Source: Desulfobacteria bacterium (lineage in GTDB: Bacteria; Desulfobacterota; Desulfobacteria; Desulfobacterales; C00003060). From it: a DNA stretch of 34,408 nucleotides. The stretch spans positions 1 to 34,408 of the forward strand of contig JAQYVR010000044.1 in assembly GCA_030145395.1 (NCBI GenBank). The letters are read 5' to 3'. Below, piece by piece: positions 16,825-24,278 of this stretch. The notes beneath the pieces were generated by a model. The model saw only the letters and a list, made by a program, of their open reading frames with translations. It had not been told where the DNA came from and ran no database searches. The position numbers were made by a program, and so were the translations under genes. Position 1 is the stretch's first letter; the number at the start of each line of letters is the position of its first letter.

Positions 16825-17181
16825 ATGGTTGAGCAGTTGAGCAAAGAGACTTTCAAGACAAAAGTGTTCGACTTTGAAAATCAGAGTGCCTGGCATTATG
16901 AGGGAGACCTTCCGTGCGTCATAGATTTTTATGCAGACTGGTGCGGCCCCTGCAAGATGGTGGCGCCGATCATGGAAGAGCTGGCACAGGAATACGCAGG
17001 AAAAGTCCTTTTTTATAAGGTGGATACACAGGCCGAACAGGATCTTGCCGCTATGTTCAGGATTCAGAGTATACCGTCCATCCTCTTCGTTCCATCCGAT
17101 GACAAGCCACAAATGGCGGTGGGAGCGCTCCCCAAAGAGAGCATGGAAAAAGCGATTGCCGATATCTTCAAAGTTGAATGA
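16825..17181 (+). CDS. trxA: Thioredoxin
   Basis: 118 aa. Small disulfide oxidoreductase that reduces protein disulfides. The active site WCGPC has C40 and C43, preceded by VIDFYADWCGPCKM, and the conserved cis-proline is P84 (QSIPSILF). There is no signal peptide, so it is cytoplasmic. Start supported by GGGAGG upstream. The first ~25 residues are longer than the minimal fold but typical of thioredoxins. The specific partner is unknown; DUF945 and this gene run in the same direction, 97 bp apart. Confidence 0.95.
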   Translation: MVEQLSKETFKTKVFDFENQSAWHYEGDLPCVIDFYADWCGPCKMVAPIMEELAQEYAGKVLFYKVDTQAEQDLAAMFRIQSIPSILFVPSDDKPQMAVGALPKESMEKAIADIFKVE

Positions 17182-17316
17182 CCCTCGGTAGAGTTATGCC
17201 CCTTGCGGTTGACCGATAGCAACTAAAGGACTGTCATAGGGACACCGTCATGGCTCTGTCATTTTTGAAGCTAACCCTTTGAAGTGATAAAGATTATGAC
17301 TCAATCAATTTTTGGT

Positions 17317-17489
17317 AAATTCGAAACACGAAATTCGAAACAAATACAAATGACCAAAATCGAAAATTCAAAACAAAGGATATCTTCTAAAGCTCCAAAT
17401 AGATATTGCATCAATGCCGAAAACGTTTTGGTCATTTGGTATTCGAATTTTGAAATTGTTTCGAGTTTCGATATTCGGATTTCGAATTT
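17317..17489. repeat. AT-rich inverted-repeat (MITE-like) element
   Basis: Left arm 17317-17359 and right arm 17426-17489 are inverted copies. They share AAATTCGAAA at the outer ends and a perfect 13-base CAAATGACCAAAA / TTTTGGTCATTTG at the inner ends. The right arm is about 21 bases longer, as if the left arm lost internal units. Both arms are built from repeated ATTCGAAA-like words. No transposase is present. Confidence 0.8.
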
Positions 17490-17567
17490 GAACGTCTTAC
17501 AAATGCCTCTAGTTTAACCAAACTAGAATCTACTTTGACGTTGCCGTGGGTACACCATACTTATCTC

Positions 17568-17596
17568 TTGACTGTAGCCACGGACAAGAATAAGCT
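17568..17596 (+). promoter_or_regulatory. Promoter-like element TTGACT-N17-TAAGCT (second copy)
   Basis: TTGACT (17568-17573), 17-bp spacer, TAAGCT (17591-17596), in the same sequence setting as 13648-13676. It would give the GTPase gene a leader of about 330 nt containing two hairpins. Confidence 0.4.
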
Positions 17597-17701
17597 TCCA
17601 GCACGGTGGGGGTTCGCGGGTAGTGGCTCCACGGTTGTCTTGCCAGATGATGTAACGTGGCAATTGTCGTCAGGAGGCTTTTTCTCCCGCGAGGACTAAA
17701 C

Positions 17702-17742
17702 AGTGCCCATCCATAAATAACTTAACAAGTGTTGGGCACTTG
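17702..17742. repeat. Hairpin with AGTGCCCA / TGGGCACT arms
   Basis: A perfect 8-bp inverted repeat near 17702-17742 with a loop of about 24 bases. A T8 run lies about 30 bases further on, too distant for a standard intrinsic terminator. Confidence 0.4.
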
Positions 17743-17796
17743 GCTAGTTTCCAATTCATAAATGAGGGGTTTTTTTTGATGCGCAAGGCCGCACAA

Positions 17797-17842
17797 GGGT
17801 TTTCGTTGAGGTGTACAGATCGTACTCCGCAGACGGAAACCC
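17797..17842. repeat. Imperfect hairpin of about 20 bp before the GTPase gene
   Basis: GGGTTTTCG opens and GGAAACCC closes a 46-base imperfect palindrome with the short loop AGATC flanked by GTAC on both sides. The composition resembles dispersed palindromic repeats. A structured leader for the following gene is an alternative. Confidence 0.5.
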
Positions 17843-17931
17843 GCGGAGAACGCCGCTCATCGGAAAAAGGGCCTTTTATGGATGGAAACTAAATAGTTCC
17901 CCCATTCCAGCACACACTACGGGAGAGGTTC

Positions 17932-19428
17932 ATGTACCGCGAAAACTTTATCAGCGCCCTCCGGACTGAACTATTGAATATGGTGGCAGATCAGCTGACA
18001 CCGGTGGCCCTGCGCTACGGATACAGTGAAGTCCCGCTGGAAACCAACATCAAATGGCGGCCTCAGGTGCTGGTCATGGGCAATTACTCGTCAGGCAAAT
18101 CAACGCTGATTAACGAATTCCTCGGAGGCTATATCCAACCCACAGGACAGGCCCCCACTGACGATTCGTTCACGGTTATTACCTATGATGATTCAGTCCC
18201 TGATGACGGACCTGTCCAAATAACCGAGGAGCGCGACGGCAAGTTTCTGCTCAATGACCCCGAATACCCGTTTGAAACCATGAAAAAACATGGGCAGCGG
18301 TTTGCCTCTCACTTTCGCCTCAAAAAAGTCAATTCACCGTTTTTGAAAAGCATTGCCATCATCGACACGCCTGGAATGCTGGATAGCATAACCGAGCGGG
18401 ATCGCGGTTACAACTACCAGGAAGTAATCGGCGACCTGGCACAGCTTGCCGATCTTGTGTTGGTCGTCTTTGACGCCCACAAGGCGGGAACAGTCCGTGA
18501 AGCATACGTAAGCATCAGAGAGACTCTGCCGTCCCGCACATTTGAAGACCGGGTTCTCTTTGTTTTGAATCGCATAGATGAATGCACCTCCCTGAACGAC
18601 CTGCTGCGGGTATACGGAACCCTTTGCTGGAATCTGTCGCAAATCACTGGACGCAAGGACATTCCGATGATTCGCCTGACATACTCCAAGCATGCAGCCG
18701 CCAAGGCCACTGATCAATCGGAACGCGATACGAGTTACCTGCCGTACCTCGAAAACCAGCGCGAAGAATTGATGCATGCCATTTTCCAGGCTCCACGGCA
18801 CCGTCTTGATCACCTGGCCACATTCGTTGAGACCCACGGAGAGCGACTGTCTCATTTTCTCGAAGCCCTGGTAAACTATCGCAGAGGATTGCGCGTGTTC
18901 CGCATGAAGCGTGTCCTGGTCGGCTTTTTCATTAGTATACTATGTGGCGGAGCAACGGCTTTTGCGATCATGATGACAAACCTGTTGCCCGGCATGGACC
19001 AGCGTATGTTGATTGGTGTTGGCGGTGCTGTCACGCTTGGGGTTTTGTTTCTATGGATGACCTTGATACTGAAGTCCTTTGTGTCCGGATATCACCGCAG
19101 TCGCCTGGACGATCTCGACACACTGACACCAAACGAGAATCAGACCCGGCGGGACACCTGGGAGGCAGTCCGTGGCCTTGTATCTGCTTACCTGAAAAAG
19201 ACAGCAGGACGATTTTCATTAAGACAAGTTAAGCGGGAATACGCCTCTGTGCTTCAGGTCTACGAAAAAGGATCTCGGGATATCCGTGAAGCCCTGAACG
19301 AATTGTCTACTATCACTGACGATGAATCGGCTGAGGTAGATGTTGATGATTCAACCTCAGCCGAAGCGCCCCTGGAAAGGGAGGAAGAGGGGCGAGTTCT
19401 TAAGATGGGTAGACAAACACATCGATAA
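17932..19428 (+). CDS. EHD/dynamin-like membrane-associated GTPase
   Basis: 498 aa. Predicted GTPase of the dynamin superfamily, the kind that binds and remodels membranes. G1 P-loop GNYSSGKST is at 50-58, G2 threonine is in APTDDSFT (T76), G3 DTPG is at 145-148 and G4 NRID at 213-216. The sequence PTDDSF after the P-loop resembles EHD proteins more than classical dynamins. Two transmembrane helices at about 328-348 and 359-381 replace a paddle or lipid-binding tip, placing it at the inner membrane. An acidic tail (EVDVDDSTSAEAPLEREEEG) ends the protein. The ribosome site is GGGAGAGG. No partner dynamin gene is adjacent, unlike paired bacterial dynamin-like operons. The physiological membrane target is unknown. 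Confidence 0.87.
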   Translation: MYRENFISALRTELLNMVADQLTPVALRYGYSEVPLETNIKWRPQVLVMGNYSSGKSTLINEFLGGYIQPTGQAPTDDSFTVITYDDSVPDDGPVQITEERDGKFLLNDPEYPFETMKKHGQRFASHFRLKKVNSPFLKSIAIIDTPGMLDSITERDRGYNYQEVIGDLAQLADLVLVVFDAHKAGTVREAYVSIRETLPSRTFEDRVLFVLNRIDECTSLNDLLRVYGTLCWNLSQITGRKDIPMIRLTYSKHAAAKATDQSERDTSYLPYLENQREELMHAIFQAPRHRLDHLATFVETHGERLSHFLEALVNYRRGLRVFRMKRVLVGFFISILCGGATAFAIMMTNLLPGMDQRMLIGVGGAVTLGVLFLWMTLILKSFVSGYHRSRLDDLDTLTPNENQTRRDTWEAVRGLVSAYLKKTAGRFSLRQVKREYASVLQVYEKGSRDIREALNELSTITDDESAEVDVDDSTSAEAPLEREEEGRVLKMGRQTHR

Positions 19429-19590
19429 AGACGAAACAGTCATCCCCCCTCGCTTCATTTTCTGACCGATTTCCCCTTTCTCGACATCCACGGGGGCTAC
19501 CGGATCTTCCTCATTGACGCTGATGTCGAAGACGTAGAGTTTAACTACGATACCTCAGGCCCATATGCGGCGGTCACCCTGAGCTTATAG
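19429..19590 (+). pseudogene. Relic of an outer-membrane beta-barrel protein 3' end
   Basis: Right after the GTPase stop the same frame is open for 53 codons to TAG at 19588-19590. The last ~40 residues, with HGGYRIFLIDADVEDVEF and then NYDTSGPYAAVTLSL, look like the closing strands of a small outer-membrane barrel, with its GGYR turn and SGPYxxVTL final strand. No start codon or N-terminal part exists, and the terminal residue is Leu rather than Phe. It is probably the remnant of a deleted gene. The resemblance is by eye only. Confidence 0.4.
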
Positions 19591-19738
19591 CAAAGAGCAA
19601 GGGCTCGGCTCCTGACTGTGCGTCCGGCCCTTGTCCGAGTCGGACACATCGCGAGGGAGCCTTTTCCACCAAGCCTGCGTGGACGAGAAGACCAAGAAGG
19701 TGGCAGTGGGGACATCCTCAACGTCTGAAGGAGAAGCT

Positions 19739-20110
19739 GTGAAACCAATTAGGATTATCCTCGGGAATCTGACATTAGACGCCCAGCTAAATGACAGTCC
19801 AACCGCCCAAAAGGTATGGGAAGCCTTGCCCATAGAAACTTCATTCAGCACGTGGGGTGACGAAATCTATTTTTCGATCCCTGTGGCAATGGAACTCGAA
19901 AGTGACGCCCAAGAACTGGTTCAGTCAGGAGACCTGGGGTATTGGCCAAGCGGCAATGCCTTTTGTATCTTTTTCGGTCCAACCCCGATAAGTGGCGAAG
20001 GCGAAATCAGGCCGGCCAGTGCAGTCAATATGATTGGCAGAGTAATTGATGCCGCTACGAAGTTGAAAGAGGGTATGTCTGAAAACCTGATCAGGTTGGA
20101 GAGAGAATGA
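19739..20110 (+). CDS. Cyclophilin-like fold protein (TM1367 type)
   Basis: 123 aa from GTG 19739, which has AAGGAG 6 bp upstream. The open frame extends to 19631, but those extra 36 residues are low-complexity and lack a ribosome site. The sequence fits the small cyclophilin-like family: PIRIILGNLTLDAQLNDSPTA, then WGDEIYFSIPV, then GDLGYWPSGNAFCIFFGPTP with a helical C-terminus. These proteins have the cyclophilin barrel but mostly lack the proline-isomerase active site, and their function is unknown. No signal peptide. It ends 30 bp before the convergent AsmA gene. Confidence 0.8.
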   Translation: MKPIRIILGNLTLDAQLNDSPTAQKVWEALPIETSFSTWGDEIYFSIPVAMELESDAQELVQSGDLGYWPSGNAFCIFFGPTPISGEGEIRPASAVNMIGRVIDAATKLKEGMSENLIRLERE

Positions 20111-20140
20111 TATCAATAACCAATATTTAAGATGCGACCC

Positions 20141-23100
20141 CTAGTCCACCGGGGCCGGGGGCGCTATTATCTTGAAAGGAAGCTCGAGAGTTCTCTTCAT
20201 AATTCCCATTAATCCAGATCCCACCGCTGAAGGAGAAAGAGGCGTGACAGTCGGATCTCCCACAACCCCCTCGACCTTGATAGGAATTGAAACAAGCGTA
20301 CCGCCCAAAATGTGGTTCACCAAAGGAATCTTCTTGACTACAGAATCTACAGTTTTCAAAGGAGCTACCAAGATTTTCAGATCCAGCTTTTTGTTAATCA
20401 AATCTATGTTGCCCAGACATGCCAATTCCATTGAAGGGCTATTTATAACCATTTCCTTCAGTACAAGCTTATCCCCCTGGAACTCCACCTGAGCTGTGGC
20501 TGAATCGTATGCAAACCCCTCCTTTGTCAGGTCAGGAAGCCTTCCACTGAAAATCTCGGTAATATTGAGCATAGCAAAGACTTTTGCCAACAACCCCCAT
20601 CGGTAAATGCGTCCCCCATCGGTATCTAACTTCAGATTACCTCGCAGTGATTTCACCACCTCCTCATGCCTGGCTTGATGCCTGGCTTGCGCCGTGACAT
20701 TCCCGTCAAGGTCAAATTTGCCTACTATAAAACCCTTCTTGTTCGATAGACAAGCAAGGGCTGAGTCTAATTCCTGTCTTTCGGACTTTGGTTTAAGGTC
20801 GATTTGCACTTTCCCCGGGGAAAAGTCCATAGCCCCCGGCATTGAAATTCCGCACAAATCAGCCGTGCTGACACCAACTGACACCCTGTCACGTTCAAAG
20901 GAAATATCAGCGTGAAGAGGCTTCCAGCTGTAATTACTATAAGTAAAACTCTCTGTTTTCAATCTGAGTACGCCTCTCACAGGCAGGTCCCATGAATCGT
21001 CTGCCTTCTTAACCCCTGTCTCTTCACGATCCTCATCCAGAACTTTCTTAACGTTGTCCCACTCAATCTCATTCGATAGGAGATCCATGTCCAGCAGGAT
21101 TCCATCGTCCAGAGCCTTTGCATCTCCGCTGAGGGTCATACGGTTTTCCCCCAACGAGAAAACAGCGGATTCCACATTTACACTTTTTTCCTTTGCATCC
21201 AAATGGAAGTTGTCTATCTTCGCCGGGATTTTCACTATCCATGGAAGAATGATATTTTCTGCCTTCAGTTTCCCGCTGGCAATAGACCTGGCAGGTTGGT
21301 CCATGTCTACGGTGGCCTGGAAATCACCCTTTACCCACCCCGCGAGAAATCGATTTTGGACCAGGAATGAATCCAGGGTAGTCTTTCTCAAGTCCCCGGA
21401 AAAAGCAAAGTCGAAGTCCCCCTCCCTCCGATTGAAAGTGATCGCAGCTTTCGATTCTTTATCTGTTACAAGTACGTCCTTGACTTTCAGTTCCCCGCCA
21501 TCTTGAATGACGTCCATCGACACTTTGGGACCATTAGGCACAGTCAAATTGCCTAAGAAAGATGTCTTGCCATTCTTTTCCCGGGTCAAATGAGCCTGTG
21601 AAATAGACAGGGGAGACCGAACAATCAGGTCGGGTGGCAACTTAATGAGTTCTGCGAGCCATTTTATTGCTTCCGACCTCATTTCCCCCTCAAAGCTCAT
21701 ATCTACTTCGGGAAAACCTTTAAGATAGCCATCCAGGGTTCCGTCTCCATTGATCGATGCATCAAGGAAGTCTGCTCGAAGGCCTGTGAAAGAAAGCTTT
21801 TCAGGTGTTGCTTTGAACTTGCCCTGCGTCGCTCTGATCGGTCCTGAAAAAAGGCTGGTATCAACGGCAAGGTCCTTGACTTCACCTTCTGTTTCGAAAC
21901 TCCAGCTCTCTGGCTTCCGGAGCGGCCCTTTCAAACTCAGTGGAGAGAGCGTGACCGTGCCTTTAACGGTTCCTAGGCCCCTTAGCTCCTCGCGGAGCCC
22001 TTCAAACGATAAAAGCCATGGATATATCTCATCCAAAAGAATGTCGGACTTCTCGGACTCAACTTCCAGGTAAGGTTCTTTTGACCAATCTATCCCAGCA
22101 GAAAGTCCGGAAAAGGAGGATTCTCCCAGCTTGCCGTCAAGACCCTTCACATCGATCTTGCTCCCATCAAACAAGGCCTGCCCTTGGCTAATCTCCAAGG
22201 GATATGGAATAGGCTGGTATTTGGCAGTTAGATTGAATTGTGAAACGCTGATAAGTGTTTTTATCGATGTCAGGGTTTCGCCCAGAACCAACCTTCCTGT
22301 GACGTTGCCTTTGAGATCGTCGAGAAGGTTGATCTGTTGAGTGAAGGATTCATTCTTGACAAGGCATTTAAGAACGGGAACGTTTTGCGTCAGATCGCCC
22401 TGTATCCCTAGGTCCAGGTGAAAGGGCGCGTCTTTGCCCCTTAGACCTATTCTTAAGCTCCCCTCCCATGCCTTGGACTTTCCCAGTTGTCCTTCCATGT
22501 TTTTCCCTTGCAGAATGCCCTTGGAAATGGCCACGTCTCCTTTCACGTCCTGCACATTCAGACCACATGCCGGGACTGTAATCTCACCTTCAAGCATGTT
22601 CCCCGTGATCTTAATGTTTTCCAATTTTCCCAAGTCTCTCATTGACCTTCCGCTAGCGTTAAACGTAATGAGCGGCACCCGACCACCCTTTACGATGTCA
22701 AAGATCTCCTGGGTGACTGAATAATCCCCCGCAAGAGCCAGGACAACTTCACGGACCGAATCGACATCAACGTCCTTGCCTTCCAGTGCTAAAGTTGTCT
22801 GTGGAGAAGCCTTGTCCACAGATAGTTTTCCGCTCACGTTGAGTTGGGGGTGACCCAGATTCAATTCAGCAAGAGAAACCATTGTCTTCTCTTTATCCAA
22901 ATGAAAATCGCCCTTCAGGCTTTTTCCCTTAATTACAACTTTCTCATCTCCCTTGTGAAGGGTGAGATAGGGTATAGAACCTTGCACCTTGCCCTGCAAA
23001 ACCTTTAGCCCTTCTGTCTTGAACTCAATGTCGAGGTTGAGTTCTGAAGCCCCAACACCCAGAGCTTTGAAAGAGAGAAGGTCTGGTGACAAGATATGAG

Positions 23101-23788
23101 GTCGAAAGTTTGTCAGATCTATAGACCCGCTTGTCTCAAAGTCGCCGACATCCATCCATCCGTTAAGCGATATATCGTCCCACAGGTTAGACTCGCACGT
23201 GACGTTCACCTTGAGTTTGCCCGGTGGAAGACCCACTCGTGCACGAATATCTCGGAATCGGAAAGCGGACTTATCCTTCCGCAAAAAATCAAGTCTGCCA
23301 TTTACCACTACCACTTCGAGGTCGAGGGCCTTCAGGGTCGCAACGGCCAGATCTGATGTCACTTTTTCTTTAACGGCTTCTAAAGAGAAAGCCTCCCGTC
23401 CCTTGCCCTTCTTCTCGGGCCCATCCGGAAGTCTTATTTTGAAATCGGGTGCTTTAACCTGAAGTTTAGCGACGTGCAGTTTTGCCGTAAGGAGGGATAA
23501 TAGTATTTTAGGATAAACTCCCAGCGATTCAAGGGTTCCACTGGCTTTTCCCGGCACGGATAAACTGGCCTGACGAATCACTACATGAGGACGCGGAAAG
23601 AATGATAAATCAATCTTCTCAAACTCCACGACACCTCCCACCGTCTGTGAAACATCGGCTATGATCTTTTCCCTTAACGTTTCCAGGTTGATTAGTCTGG
23701 GCAGTAGAAGCATAAGGGCCAACAGGAGAATCAAAAGAACCCCTACGCTTCCTGCTACCCAGAGATATATCTTTTTACGTCTGCTCAT
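20141..23788 (-). CDS. Large AsmA-family envelope protein
   Basis: 1215 aa from ATG 23788 (GTG at 23791 is directly before it and equally possible; the ribosome site is weak for both). Residues about 8-31 form a single transmembrane helix (YLWVAGSVGVLLILLLALML), followed by the AsmA N-terminal domain (LINLETLREKIIADVSQTVGG, FEKIDLSFFPRPHVVI) and about 1,000 residues of beta-repeat sequence. The C-terminus (about 1080-1200) has the AsmA/YhdP-like ending with KVFAMLNITEIFSGRLPDL and ILGGTLVSIPIKVEGVVGD. Family members are bridge-like proteins that carry phospholipid between the inner and outer membranes. This is the second such protein in the window besides the YdbH-like one; the two probably have overlapping roles. 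Stands alone, convergent with the cyclophilin-fold gene. Confidence 0.88.
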   Translation of the reverse strand: MSRRKKIYLWVAGSVGVLLILLLALMLLLPRLINLETLREKIIADVSQTVGGVVEFEKIDLSFFPRPHVVIRQASLSVPGKASGTLESLGVYPKILLSLLTAKLHVAKLQVKAPDFKIRLPDGPEKKGKGREAFSLEAVKEKVTSDLAVATLKALDLEVVVVNGRLDFLRKDKSAFRFRDIRARVGLPPGKLKVNVTCESNLWDDISLNGWMDVGDFETSGSIDLTNFRPHILSPDLLSFKALGVGASELNLDIEFKTEGLKVLQGKVQGSIPYLTLHKGDEKVVIKGKSLKGDFHLDKEKTMVSLAELNLGHPQLNVSGKLSVDKASPQTTLALEGKDVDVDSVREVVLALAGDYSVTQEIFDIVKGGRVPLITFNASGRSMRDLGKLENIKITGNMLEGEITVPACGLNVQDVKGDVAISKGILQGKNMEGQLGKSKAWEGSLRIGLRGKDAPFHLDLGIQGDLTQNVPVLKCLVKNESFTQQINLLDDLKGNVTGRLVLGETLTSIKTLISVSQFNLTAKYQPIPYPLEISQGQALFDGSKIDVKGLDGKLGESSFSGLSAGIDWSKEPYLEVESEKSDILLDEIYPWLLSFEGLREELRGLGTVKGTVTLSPLSLKGPLRKPESWSFETEGEVKDLAVDTSLFSGPIRATQGKFKATPEKLSFTGLRADFLDASINGDGTLDGYLKGFPEVDMSFEGEMRSEAIKWLAELIKLPPDLIVRSPLSISQAHLTREKNGKTSFLGNLTVPNGPKVSMDVIQDGGELKVKDVLVTDKESKAAITFNRREGDFDFAFSGDLRKTTLDSFLVQNRFLAGWVKGDFQATVDMDQPARSIASGKLKAENIILPWIVKIPAKIDNFHLDAKEKSVNVESAVFSLGENRMTLSGDAKALDDGILLDMDLLSNEIEWDNVKKVLDEDREETGVKKADDSWDLPVRGVLRLKTESFTYSNYSWKPLHADISFERDRVSVGVSTADLCGISMPGAMDFSPGKVQIDLKPKSERQELDSALACLSNKKGFIVGKFDLDGNVTAQARHQARHEEVVKSLRGNLKLDTDGGRIYRWGLLAKVFAMLNITEIFSGRLPDLTKEGFAYDSATAQVEFQGDKLVLKEMVINSPSMELACLGNIDLINKKLDLKILVAPLKTVDSVVKKIPLVNHILGGTLVSIPIKVEGVVGDPTVTPLSPSAVGSGLMGIMKRTLELPFKIIAPPAPVD

Positions 23789-23791
23789 CAC

Positions 23792-24278
23792 GGATCTCTA
23801 ACACGATCTATCGTTATTCCACCCCGCCGACCAATAGCAGGTTCTGGTCTCCAATTCAATATGTACGCGACAAAACAGTGTCACCCAGAAGTTCCACAAG
23901 AGACCGCGCACGCTGAGTAGTACCGCTGTTCAACATGACCGGTGGGACTGACGGCTGGGCACAGTGTATGATTTTGGTTTCAAATCGTCAATGAAAGGAA
24001 TTTGGCCGGTTGGATCCTGCAGGTCGATTATCTTAAGAAATTGTCCGTCTGAAAAACACACGACCTTTTCTTGTAATCATGAAATAATATTTGTTTGGCC
24101 TGAAGGAGATTGCACAGCTAAAGAATTGTATTGCTCCCTATCCCTCTTGCTCCTGAAGATGGCCTTTCTCTCATTACCCCGCGATGTGATAAAAAGCCCC
24201 AGGGTATTGTATACGCAACGGTCTCGCCATAGCTAACGGTCCTTGATTGCCCTTTTCCCACACATGCCCCCGGATCTC
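23792..24278. other. Intergenic, 487 bp, nothing recognised
   Basis: Lies between the porin stop and the AsmA start, both on the minus strand. I see no coding sequence with a ribosome site, no strong hairpin with a T-run, and no riboswitch motif. It must contain the AsmA promoter, but no convincing hexamer pair stands out. Confidence 0.5.

Larger units (their letters stand above)
17182..17931. other. Intergenic, 750 bp, palindromic repeats and a promoter-like site
   Basis: No real gene. An open frame of 77 codons (17284-17517) lies wholly within an AT-rich inverted repeat and is not coding in appearance. The stretch contains that repeat (17317-17489), a promoter-like element (17568-17596), a small hairpin (17702-17742) and a strong imperfect hairpin (17797-17842) before the GTPase gene. 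Confidence 0.75.

Noticed and set aside
17284-17517. Open frame of 77 codons on the plus strand
   Set aside because: It lies across the AT-rich inverted repeat, its residues simply translate the ATTCGAAA-like words, and there is no ribosome site or domain.
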